This document shows, piece by piece, positions 31,607-43,200 of a stretch of 62,500 bases of DNA. Position 1 is the stretch's first letter; each line of letters begins with the position of its first letter. The DNA comes from Chrysomallon squamiferum. Taxonomy: Eukaryota > Mollusca > Gastropoda > Neomphalida > Peltospiridae. The notes beneath the pieces are model-generated. The model was not told the DNA's origin and did not search any database. It saw only the letters and a program-made list of their open reading frames with translations. The stretch is from assembly GCA_012295275.1 (NCBI GenBank), contig CM022666.1, forward strand, positions 2,533,616 through 2,596,115, in the 5' to 3' direction. The translations under genes were made by a program, and so were the position numbers.

Positions 31607-33579
31607 TTAATCGACAAGCAGCTCAAAATGGACCATTCCTGCCAGCTCGACTCTGTTGTGGTAGATGTTCTTAGCATAAGCTTTGCACGTGATCATCAAC
31701 ATGATTCCTGGCACTGGTTGTTCAAATCGGACAAACATCAAAGGAGACCGATATCCCTGCTGGTTTAGGAACGGATAATATTTGAATGGAAATCCATTTG
31801 GAGGATGATATGTTAGTGGACCCATGTTCTCTCGGTCAGTTTCAGTCTGCAAAAAAGATATATATATATAATTAAATTAAAAAAAGTAAATAAATAGTGT
31901 TTGATGATGACAAAAAGATTGTCCAGTTTAGTTTTTTTGATCTGTAGTATGGCTGAATTTGATAATTAGAACTTTCAATTTTTTCTTCATAATGAAAATA
32001 AAACAATCATTGAGCTAAGTTACTAACTTTTTTTTTTTCCCACCAAAACAATTATTAAATAAATCATTCAAACATTATATTATTTGAGAAAGGTAAAATA
32101 ATATATACAAGCCCAAATAATTAAACAAAATGATATCTGTATTATCAGCTAAATAATAAAATGTAACAAAATATTTATCAAAATGAAATAATCTAAAATA
32201 AAAATTAATTAGAGAACATAATGATCAATTTAAAAATAACAGTGAATATTTTATTTTCCTCAAATAAACACTACCCAGATGCTTTTAAAAAATTAAGTGT
32301 TTTAAAATAATGATACTGCAGTTTCTACACATTAACAAAAAATAGGAGTTTTTTGTTTGTTTGTGTATATGAATATTCCAACACACACTTACTTCTCCAT
32401 AACATTTGACAGAAATAGACCATTGTTCCCAGACATCTGCAATTTCTTGTGGCAAAGTTACATTTGTGAATTCCTCAGGAATCCAGTTATATATCTGAAA
32501 AATACAATTTCACAATGAAATAAAAATGTTAATGGATATCAGATGAAGCAGGCAGATATATTCTTTTTTTGAAATTGCAATCTAAAGAATATAAAACAAT
32601 GAAAAAAGCAGTACAATTTTACACATAATGACTATTCAAGAAATAAATGATGAGCTTTGAACTAGAGAGGTCTAACTTTAAAGAATTATGAGATGAGTTT
32701 GAATCATGTAATTGGAGATACTGAGTAATCCATAACAGTTACATTTAAGTGTACTCATTTGCAGGTTTATGAGTTTTACTTTATGAGTACCAGTTTGTGT
32801 TAGGATTAGTTTGTTCATGCTTGAATATACCTGCACGTAAGTAATTTTTAAAACAGTGTATACATTTATACATTTATTTACACAAATGAGAATTTATCTT
32901 GCAAATACATTGGTTTATGCAGGATCCCTATTAAAAACTGAAAAAATAAATATTTATTTTTAAATAAATTCAAAAATGTTATTTTTATTATTTTTATAAT
33001 TCTGTTTTAAAGAAGAAAAAAGTTCAAAAATAAATATTTTATAATAAATTCAATACAACAACTATTTTTTATAAAAATAAATATATAAAAATACTGTTTT
33101 ATGATAAAATCAAAAATTATAATTAAATAATGAATTCAAAAATAGTATTTTCTAAACTGAAAATTAACAAAATAATAAATTCAAATAAACTTTTTTTTTT
33201 AATGAATTCAAAAAAATACTGTTTTTTCTAAACTAAGAAAACTGGACTTACCCTAAAAAACAATAACTTATAATAAATTCAAATATACAATTTTTTTAAT
33301 GAATTCAAAATACTGTTTTAGAAATTCAAAATGTGTGTGTGTGTGTGTGTCATTATTAAGAAATTTGGACTTACCCTATTTAGCTTCAGTAAAATACATG
33401 GCTGGCCATCATCAAATCCAAAATTCTGCTGCTTCACACAGGATGATCCTAATACCTCGATTCCAAATCTGCACACTTTTGTTAATTCCGTGGTACGTCT
33501 GGTTCGAGTTTCACTACAGTCGATGTAGTTTTCTCCTTGCTGGTTTTCATTTTCATAATCTGAAATAATAATAATAATA

Positions 33580-33612
<33 letters not shown>

Positions 33613-35961
33613 CAGAAGAAGAAGAAGAAATGACAATATAATAGTAATAATAACACAACATTAACAAATAATTACAAAAATACATTCAAACATACAAGCA
33701 AATAAATATGACAGTAATGGTGATAATTATAAAAAAAAAAAAAAAAAAAATAATGATGATGATAATGACTTTGAGAATAATAAAATTAATAATAATGATG
33801 TTGATAATAATAGTAATGTTCAGGCTAGTAAGAACATTAAGGATAAATGAAAATAATCTGAGATCATAATAACATATTTAAGATCAAGAATTTTTCTTAT
33901 AAATAAATAAATACAAAAGAAAAGAAAATATGCTTAAAAATAAAATATCACTGGTATAAAAAAATAAAGTTAAATTCACAACATATATAAATAAAAAAAA
34001 TAAAAAAATAATAATAATAATAATAATAAAATTAAATAATTCAATTAAAAGAAATCATTAAATGAAATAAGTTGTTTGGAAAATGTTACATCGAAGGTAA
34101 GCCTCCATGTGATCCAGATACTGGGTGTATGTTGATGCATCTCCCTTCACGAATCTCACAACAGTTGAGCGAGTGTTTGGCATTGGACGGAAAGACAAGC
34201 CTGCAATAAATAAATTAATAAATAATACAAAAAATCTCAAACAGATATGCAACAGGTACAAAAAATAACTTGAATAATAATCTGAAACATATGCAACAGG
34301 TACAAAAAATAACTTGAATAATAATCTGAAACAAATATGCAACAGGTACAAAAAATAACTTGAATTATAATCTGAAACAGATATGCAACAGGTACAAAAA
34401 ATAACTTGAATTATAATCTGAAACAGATATGCAACAGGTAGAAGAAAAAAAAAACCTTTAATAATATATATATTTATATATTAATAAAATACTTTTAAGC
34501 TAAATAGAGAAAAATATTTATAAATAAATTATTTTTTTACAGGTTAATGGAAATAAAGTATTTGTAATATAAATGCAAAACAAATATTCCTGATATTGAA
34601 ACAGAAAATTTAAATTAATTTTCTGTCATTAGTCACTGGATTTCAGTTATTTCTGAAATAGTCTACAAATGTATCAGCATTGCTTTTTTCTCCTTGTAAC
34701 AAAAGGAAGGGAGTTTTTAAAATATATTTCCCTATAGACAGCACAGCACAGCACATTCCTTGTTCTTTGACATTCTAATCACAGGAAGTGGATGATAATT
34801 GATTACAAATACAAATCCATCATAACTTCATCACACTTAAGACATGTCTGAATGTTTTCGCTGAGTTATTTGTGAGCGATAAAATAGCAAAATAACTTAC
34901 CTGGAACTTTTAAAATGCTGTCAACTCCTTGCAATGTTGGATAGTTCCAATCCACAATCCAGAAAAATATGCTCATAACAATGGCAAAGAAACCAAACAA
35001 TACAATGTAGAAACAGGTATAATAAATTAACATCAACACTGAAAAAGAAAGAATGAAACGAAACAGTTATTAGACAGAAGAGAGAGATTCTAAACAAGTA
35101 AATAAAATGTATTTCGTTTTAACGTTTTCCATATTATTCCTGAGATTTGCAAAAAGGTAAAAATGTGATGGCATGCACAAAGAGTACTTTCCCCTTTGGT
35201 TATAATCAAGAAACGAAGTTTAATGTATTTATATAAAGAAAGATCTATCAACGAATCGAAATAATTGTAATGATATCTCTGTTTTATGTAACGAATGAGT
35301 TTATCAGAGTGATATATAATTATATTTATTCATGAAAATATTTTACCTTCAAAACATGAACATGCGGAAGTACAAAAAGTAACAAATATATAATATTAAC
35401 TCATCGTCATTAATTATATAACTATCCATAACCATTCTTTGGACAGTTGTTTTTACTGTATTAAAATATCATGCACTAATATTATGGTTTACGATTCTTA
35501 AGAAGCACAAGTATGAGAGATGGAAGTTTTTCTTGCATATAATAATAATTATCGTCGGTTATCAACCAGCTAAAACTTTAAATTCCAACCAAAAGTCCAT
35601 CACTAACTTAAAGCGTTAATCACAAAATAAGAAAATTAACATAAATATATGATAATTATAATTTAAAACTCGTGGGTCGCATTAAGTTTTTTTCTTTAAT
35701 TATAAACAAATATGTCTGTAATGTCACTTATGTTTACACTTAGGTAATGTGACCCACTTTTTTGCGAAGTTCCCCGAAAGTTGAATACTTACGCCATTGG
35801 AACGGTGTGCGAATGCCGAATATTTTACCATTTTCCGGATTATAGCAAAAGTTTTTAATATCTGTCATTCTATCATCCATAGTCGGCTTGTAAATGGTCT
35901 GATCGAGGGCAGTACTTGACTGTGCCCATTCCGAGCTCACACCTGATATTCGGGACGCCAT
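31607..35961 (-). CDS. ATP1B: Na+/K+-transporting ATPase subunit beta, paralogue B, six exons
   Basis: Exons in gene order: 35961-35793, 35038-34901, 34200-34090, 33559-33375, 32494-32393, 31846-31607; phases 1,1,1,0,0; 314 codons plus stop. It has the same single-helix beta-subunit layout as the neighbour at 20783-28079, but a longer cytoplasmic tail (56 codons in exon 1 against 33). The membrane helix is at about 57-84 (IYYTCFYIVLFGFF). Six extracellular cysteines are conserved (IDC, KVC, SSC, QPC, VKC, ITC). One NVT sequon is in exon 5, CILLKLN ends exon 4, and the C-terminus is HFELLVD. Exon 3 (111 nt) and the last exon (240 nt) are exactly as long as in paralogue A. The ATG at 35961 has good context (AAAATGG); the frame stays open upstream but without another ATG. 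Intron 2 holds a 46-bp minisatellite. Confidence 0.94.
33569..33628. repeat. (AAT)n-(AAG)n array in intron 3 of beta paralogue B
   Basis: ATA trinucleotides followed by AAG trinucleotides. The array begins about 8 bp on the intronic side of the exon 4 acceptor (33560-33561). Confidence 0.95.
34240..34441. repeat. 46-bp minisatellite next to exon 3 of beta paralogue B
   Basis: Five units, the last partial, of about 44-46 bp share ATGCAACAGGTACAAAAA and AACTTGAATAATAATCTGAA with few changes. On the gene strand each unit contains TGTTTCAG, which looks like a 3' splice site. The array ends about 40 bp upstream of the real exon 3 acceptor (34201-34202). Confidence 0.95.
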
Positions 35962-36245
35962 TTTGCCGTTTGAATGCTTCCGTTGACTCACAGGTAAGAT
36001 GATTACAGGTAAGTTGACTGGTTAGGCGACACATGACAAATATCTCATACTGTAGACGGAACCGTTTAGTAAAACCAGTATATAAAGAGGCCCGATTTTG
36101 CGCCAGGAATGTAAATTGTAGGGTCATTTCTGATAACTATTTCAAAAAAGGAATGAATAAATAAAATAACGACTTACAAACATTAAAAACTAAATCTGAA
36201 TCAAAGTTATCTGTTGTAAGTGTGTGTATGTGTGTGTGTGTACAA

Positions 36246-36266
36246 ATACATATATATCTATATCTA

Positions 36267-36297
<31 letters not shown>

Positions 36298-36331
36298 TAT
36301 CTATTATTATTATTATTATTATTATTATTTT
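36246..36331. repeat. (ATCT)n-(ATT)n array abutting the SINE
   Basis: TATC tetranucleotides at about 36254-36302 run into TTA trinucleotides, which end at the 5' edge of the SINE. Confidence 0.93.
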
Positions 36332-36645
36332 AATAGCTCAAAGCATAGGCCGTGCAGCTGATATGTAATTAATGCTCAGTTACAGAAATTGTGGGGTCGA
36401 TCTCTCACGTTGGATGAATTCAATTATTTCTCGTTACAACCAGTGCTCAACAATTGGTTTAAGAAACTATTTATTCTCCTGTCCATGGGATGGTGCAAAT
36501 CAGATATCCCTTGCTGTTAATCAGAAAGTAGCAGCCCAAAGAAGTGACAGTAGTGGGTTTCCTATCTCGTACTTAACCATTTGATGCAGTATAACCATAA
36601 ATAAAATGTGATAATTTCGTCAATAATTAAAACAATTTCTTCCTC
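36332..36645 (+). mobile_element. Degenerate tRNA-derived SINE, molluscan type
   Basis: The 5' part has a tRNA-like promoter. TAGCTCAAAGCATAGG resembles an A box, and about 55 bp on, GGGGTCGATCTCTC resembles a B box. The central and 3' parts (TCTCGTTACAACCAGTGC, GGGATGGTGCA, CCCTTGCTG, GTGGGTTTCC, AACCATAAATAAAATGTG) match, with many substitutions, a SINE body I recognise from recall in gastropod and bivalve genomes. It ends in an A-rich tail near 36645. It encodes no protein; the 70-codon open frame inside is incidental. The family name and exact ends need a library search. The divergence suggests an old, immobile copy. Confidence 0.75.
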
Positions 36646-38218
36646 CATTAAATCATTTATTTGTAATCCTCAAATAGCCACTGTCTGGATATATATATAT
36701 ATATCATGCTGATGGTAAATATAATGATCTTTTTTATTTTTTATTTTTATCTTTCATTTTACGGTTAAAAAGGTACTTAATAAAATGTAGTAACTAAATA
36801 TACTTGTTGGACACAACAGTTACAGCTAATAAGAAACGACAGAAATGAAAACTACGTTAAAATGACAGTCACCAGTGTAATTGACTTAAATATCGAAAAT
36901 ACTGTTGACCGTCTTTTTAATGAACCTCGGTTTTCAGGATTTCGGAAAATCCGAACCAAATATGGAATAAACACAACATTTGAACGTACCGCCATATTCC
37001 ATTTGAAACCTTACCTCTACATACTATTAAGTTATTCTGAGTCTTACTATACGATCAGGGCAACCCTATCTCAATCCATTTTCCATCAAGGTAAAAGTAA
37101 ACTGCATAACCATCTTAACCTAGCAACCTAGGCTATATTTGTCTTTATATATACTGTGTAATATTTGTTTACTTTATTTTTATATCTGTATATTATTGTT
37201 CTTTCATTATTATATTACTAAGTAAAATGCCTGTTATGTGTATTAAACTATAAAAGTTCAGTAGATTTTGCTGTTAATGTTTACATTCGCGATTTCTCAG
37301 ACTTTTGTTTTTTCCGAACCAGTACTCCTCACCTGTTTGAAAAATGGAGTAATCAGTTTCTTTTCTTTACTTTTCGTTTTGTATTTTTATTTTGAATTTA
37401 TACCTATCTATATTTCAGTTAGTTTTCCATGATTCAAAATTGAAAATACATGCCGAAACTAACACTTAAAATTGTTAACATAAAAAATTGTAATCTGCGT
37501 TAAAAAATATTATAGATAAAAGCTGTGAGCAAACAAAATACTAGAAGGATGCATTCTGGTGAAGACTGTTAGTAATTATAATAATTTATTTGTGAATTGC
37601 CTTAGTTACTGTCGCGTTTTACTGTATGAAAATCAAAAGATATATTATTTAACTGACATTAATATTATTTCTAAATTTAAAATGTTTACAAATCTCATAC
37701 GTCCAACGTTTAACTGTACATTAATCTTTACTTTTATTAAGCTATACTGTACTAAAAAAAAATTTAATAATATTAAAAAATAAATTAAAAATAATTAATA
37801 TTTTCCCAGCAGAAAAAAAAAAAAGAAAAAAAGTAATTTCTAGCTGTATGAATTTTTATAAAATCTGGGTTCCAAAATTCATTGTAATACAAATTTTCTG
37901 AAATTTATCTTTTCTTTTAGGAAAAAGTTTTTTTTTTCCTGGGACATTCAATGGTAGAATATTGCAAACATTTTGACGAATCAATCACTAATTTTAGCAG
38001 ACGATATCTAACAATGCAACGAAAATTACGGAATATTCAAGAGTGACATGGTAATATCGCAATGTAAATGTGGGGAATATATGGTCCTTTTAGTTTTCTT
38101 TAAAATTTTGTAAATAAATAAATAACAGTTTTGTTTTAACCATTGCACAATGTTTTAGTTATAATTATAAAACTATTAATCAAGATTCATTAAAAAGATA
38201 AAACAGCAAAAGATGATG

Positions 38219-38255
<37 letters not shown>

Positions 38256-39100
38256 GAGTAGTAAAAATAAATAAATAAATAAATAAAGAAGAACAGGAAT
38301 GTTTTTTTTAACAAAGTTAATTTTACGATCATTAATACATTACCTATTGTCGGGAAACCGATGTTAAACATGCTCGAATTGGCAATGGCAACAGTACTAA
38401 AATTACTGGTAGTACCTCGTGTAACGATAACTTTCATTTTAAATTAACATTGTTTTGAATTTTTTTATATGTAGCCCTTTAAGTTAATTTTTTCATAGCG
38501 ATTTTCTGTTATATAACAAACATGATATACTTCAGTATTCAAATGATGTATAAAATCCTTAAGCAAGAGTTTCTTCATTAATATTTATTTTACGAAATAA
38601 CCAAACATAAAAATACAGTATATAATAATGAAGTCATATCTTGTCTTTTTCTTGTATTCTTTCTTTCTTAGTTTTATTTTTACTTTGTTCTTCTTCTTCT
38701 TATTATTATTAAACTGTATACGGTGCTACTAATAGCAGTATAAATAAGGTTTGCTGCTTGTTTTGTTGTAAATGAACTTAAACACTTTTAGATATTTATA
38801 ATACATTTCATCCAGATTTTAAAACTTCACAAGAAATTTTTTTCACTGATTTGTAAAAACATAAATGATAATAAATTTATACACTGATGCGTTTTAATGA
38901 TTATAATTGCACATAAAATGTATGAGAATTTTATTCATGCAGAAAATTGAATTTACGGCGATTTCGCTCGCGGTGAGATCGGTCTGTAACGAGATAATTT
39001 TTTGACAGACACCTCATGTACACATGACACTATATCTCGATTTTAATTAAATTTTGTGCTAATTAATTCGTCCAATGACACGAATAACTGAAATAAAGTC
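36646..39100. other. Gap between beta paralogue B and the RNF13-like gene, no gene supported
   Basis: Open frames at 36862-37131 (plus) and 38345-38437 (minus) show no recognisable protein. One copy of a dispersed repeat sits at 38128-38290. The rest is AT-rich single-copy-looking sequence. The genes on either side are transcribed divergently, away from this gap. Confidence 0.5.
38128..38290 (+). repeat. Dispersed repeat, copy 1, with ATA-rich tail
   Basis: About 90 bp from TTTTGTTTTAACCATTGCAC to AAAAAGATAAAA, followed by an ATA trinucleotide tail. The same segment recurs at 45243-45385 with roughly 85 percent identity by eye. Similarity begins abruptly at 38128. No open frame or terminal repeat was seen. 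Confidence 0.7.
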
Positions 39101-39979
39101 GTATTTACTATCGTCGTTATTAATAATGTAAACAAAATATTATTATGGCGTTTATAGAAAGGGAGATAATCGTTATGTTTGTTTCACTGAAGTCACATGA
39201 CCATCGCCATTACCAAAGTGAAAAGATGTTTAGGAGTTGTTTTTCACTTTATATTTTCTTGTAAAAACGTAAAGTAGCAGTTTCCTTTATTTTCAGAGGT
39301 AATATACAGTTGACCACTTTACGTTTAGCAACGATATTAGTTAAAAGGACTGTTGTTTATTGTCACTGTCACTTATTATTGGATTTTTTCTAGGTTAAGA
39401 TAGATACGGATGTTGACAAATTATATTTAGTCCATTAACTTTGATGTGACGGAATTAAATTGCTGGTATTAATATCATAGTAAGACAAGTTACTGCAGTC
39501 GGAAGCGGCACAATGTTGTTTTGGTTTTTTAACATTTAAAAGCAGAATAATATTATAAGATACAAATACAGTGACACAAAATATTTTTCCAAGATAAAAA
39601 TGTCTTGTGTGTGATGTATGATTGTATCACATGCGATCAACATAAACTGATAAAGTTGTATTTATAGACACGTTATCACGTATAATGATAAAATGAAAGA
39701 AAACCCATAACGTGTTTGGTGATATTATCTTGATAATAGTAAACAAATTGCCTTTTGATCACAATATTAAAATGGTACACAAAATTTATTATATTTGTGT
39801 ATATCTTCAACTTAGTTTTGTGACATGTACGCAAATATTACTTGTAATTTTTATTCTAATGATAAACAATAACAAGATTTTTCAAATTTACATCATGACT
39901 AACATCAGTCACAAATGTGTTGATGGATCATTAAGTCACTCTTCATTATTATTTTTCTTCTGTTTATCTTCTTCCAGTC

Positions 39980-40013
<34 letters not shown>

Positions 40014-40241
40014 CATTAACACCATCTTTTTATATTTTTTTTGTTACAACTGATAATTAGAAAATATTATTTTTCAATATCTAAGAAATAAATAAATTTG
40101 CCCTCTTTCTTACAAAATCATTTATAATTACACATTCTTATTTCATTTTAAATTTTTTTTTTTTATTAATATTGTTATTCTTGGCAAATCATCATCATCG
40201 ACTTAATCATCACTGTCTTTCTATTTATTTATTATTTACAG
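39100..40241 (+). promoter_or_regulatory. Probable promoter, 5' non-coding exon and first intron of the RNF13-like gene
   Basis: A TCACATGAC E-box-like site lies at about 39192-39200. A possible non-coding first exon would end at a donor GAG|GT (GT at 39299-39300). The acceptor CAG ending at 40241 lies 3 nt before the RNF13-like ATG, which shows that an upstream non-coding exon must exist. An AGT trinucleotide array is at about 39979-40013. Confidence 0.4.
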
Positions 40242-40244
40242 GAG

Positions 40245-43200
40245 ATGGTGACATTTAATCATGGACTAAAGCTCAATCGCATCTTGTCACTCTTCATTAT
40301 GTTCAATTTTGCATTTCTCAACTTCGGATTTGCTTTTGGAAATATTATTGTGGTGAGTTTGGATTAAGTTAACCATGTCATTAACAGTAATTATGAAAAG
40401 TCTAAAAAAACATCTTTGGCATTTCCTGGGATTAAAAAATGTATGTCTATATATACATATATATATTTTATTATTATTATTATATATGACCCATTCTCAA
40501 AAGCTGAATTGTAGTGATGGTTCCTGCTTTACTATGTTAAAAATGAATCTACTTTAATCATATATATCCCAGGGTTTTTTTCCACTGTGTTGTCTGCTTC
40601 AAAAAATTTCAGTATTTTATTATGTATTAGCAATCAGTAGCCTTGGGTAGTTAGCCTTTACTGGCACTGAGTAGTAGTCCCACATAATGAGAAATGTATG
40701 CCTCTGTGTTTGTTAATTAACAAGTGTTTTTAATCTGGATTAATGTTGTCTTGTGCTAATCATTGGCTGTGATTGTTTGTCCTGAGGGCATCTCTAAAAT
40801 TAAAACATGTCACCTTTATAAGAAATTAAATGCTGCTGCAGTTTATTTCTGAAATGTTCTATGAAAAAGATACCTAAACACTGCAAGAAAACTGGAACAG
40901 AGGGTAGAGGTCAATAAAAAGGTGAGAAAGGACAAACAAAATTACAGACAAACTGCTGAATGTTTTGCTTAGTCTGATGCTATTTGGCAAACAAAACAAT
41001 TAACTCTGTGACAGAAAACAACAGAAATATTCATTTGTTCACATATAATAAAATTGAATGTAGCTGAATATTTTTTTTTTTTTTTTTAATTACGTTTTTG
41101 TGTTTGTATTTGGATCCTTAATAATTCCAATGCAAAAGTTCCTGCCACTTCAGTCAGCTAAAACATCTTCCAGTCAACACAGTGGGAAAAAAAAAAAAAA
41201 AAATATATAAATAAGATTTTGTTTTTAATATGTCTTCTTTAATCATCAGAAATGCAATTATTACATGTAGGAACCTTTAATTGCAGACATATCTGCACAG
41301 TAATGGTTCGATAGCTGAATTCCGAGACAGGGAGGCAGCCTTTGGTCCATCTCTTCCAGACGAAGGCATTACAGTAAGTGTGTCATGTTGTGTTCTCGTT
41401 ACTGTCAGGTTTACATCTTAACGGTGTCATGATTTATTCAAGCCTACCCAGTTTTGCAGCACATTTAACTTCCCTTGTTCAATGCAAACGTTGATAAATC
41501 TTTCATACGTAAATGTAAATTTATTAATGTCTTCATAGTGTTAAAAGTCTGGTTTTGGAGATAGTTTTAAAGTTTCACATTCACAGAATAAATAATATTT
41601 TTAAAGGTATATATTCACATAAGGAATAATAATTTAAAAGATACATTTTCACAGAATGTATAATAGTTTTAAAGATACATCTTCCCACATAATGAATAAT
41701 AGTTTTAAAACACACACAATGAATAATGGTTTTAAACTCACACACACACATAATGAGTAATAGTTTTAAAGGTATACATTCACAGAATGAATACTGATTT
41801 TGATTCACTTGCATTCACTGTGAAAGTTGTTCTTGAAACAAATATGTGTAATTCATTTCAAACATATTTATTTATTTCTTGCAGGGGCAGGTTGTATATG
41901 TCAACCCTCACAGTGCCTGTAAAGAGGTGGATCCACCACCAGGAGGCGCCAACATCACCTGGATAGCAGTGATAGCAAGAGGAGATAACTGTGATTTCTC
42001 AACAAAGGTTTGTTTTTGTTAATAAAATCGTAATCAGCTCTGAATACAGAGCATTGTTCTTTTTTTGGAGTCTGGATGAACTTGTTTAAAATCCCTTTGT
42101 ACTGTTTTTTTTTTTTTAATTTATATATTTAATTTTTAAAATTTTTAAGAAATTTTTTTATTTATTAATAATTAATAACAAAAATACTGTCTTGGGCCAG
42201 TCTTAAAAATTATCATCACTGAATCTTTTTTAAGACATTTTCTCACAGACAAGGAAAGTAGAAAGAATGACAGTTATACAATAGAATGCCTGAAGTTCAA
42301 ACAAATTTAATAATAATAAGAAGAAGAATTAAATACTTGAGGATAAAAAGACTGAACCTATGTATCTCTGGACTAATTTATGCCATTGAAAAATTTAGAA
42401 TTATTTAATATCATCATTTAAGACTTAAGCCATTTATGATTGATACATTTCAGAAGCAACTTTAAACTTGAATTATTTAATTATACATTTGTGCTTCAGA
42501 AATTAAACATATTCCACAACTGGGAAATAGATAATTATAAAATACAGTAATTTATGACTAGCAGTAAATAGCTTATGAATTTACTGTAATCCGCTAGTAA
42601 ATAGCGATATTCAGATTATCATTATATTGTAAATTCAGTTACATTCAGAATATATTTTGTTACACTGCAAGTTCAAATATATTCCCTCATCATACTGTAA
42701 ACTGAGTTACATTCAGACTGTCATAATGTAAGTTCAAATATATTCACTCATCATACTGTGACTTGAGTTACATTTAGACCTGTTACACTGGAAGTTAAAT
42801 TTTACATTCAGTCTTTTATTATGCTATGAATACAATTACGCTGACTGGATGTGTAATACATTTGAGTCAATCATGTTGTTTCAGGTTATAAATGTGCAGA
42901 AGTATTATACATTGGCGATAGTACATAATACATTTGGGGATGATTCCTTAGTTGAAATGGGTGGAGGAGGCAGTAAGTGGCACATTGAATTTAGACACTT
43001 GAAAACTCAACACTGACTTAAAGTCCTTTGACCAGATAAATTTCAGATCCCCTTTTTCTTTAGTTTCAGCACGTTTCATTACATTAGTTTGCAGAATATG
43101 TATAAAACTTCTCGTGGCAGTTAATATTATTAATAGACTGAATTTTACATTTTCACATTGAATTGTTTTTGTGACTATAATAATACATTAAAAAAAAAAA

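Noticed and set aside
35962-35991. In-frame extension upstream of the beta paralogue B start
   Set aside because: The frame is open for ten more codons but has only a GTG, not an ATG. The ATG at 35961 has good context, so it was taken as the start.
36372-36584. 70-codon open frame on the plus strand
   Set aside because: It lies wholly inside the SINE, which is non-coding; the frame is incidental.
36862-37131. 89-codon open frame on the plus strand
   Set aside because: No recognisable domain, no convincing splice context and no link to a neighbouring gene. Length is possible by chance.
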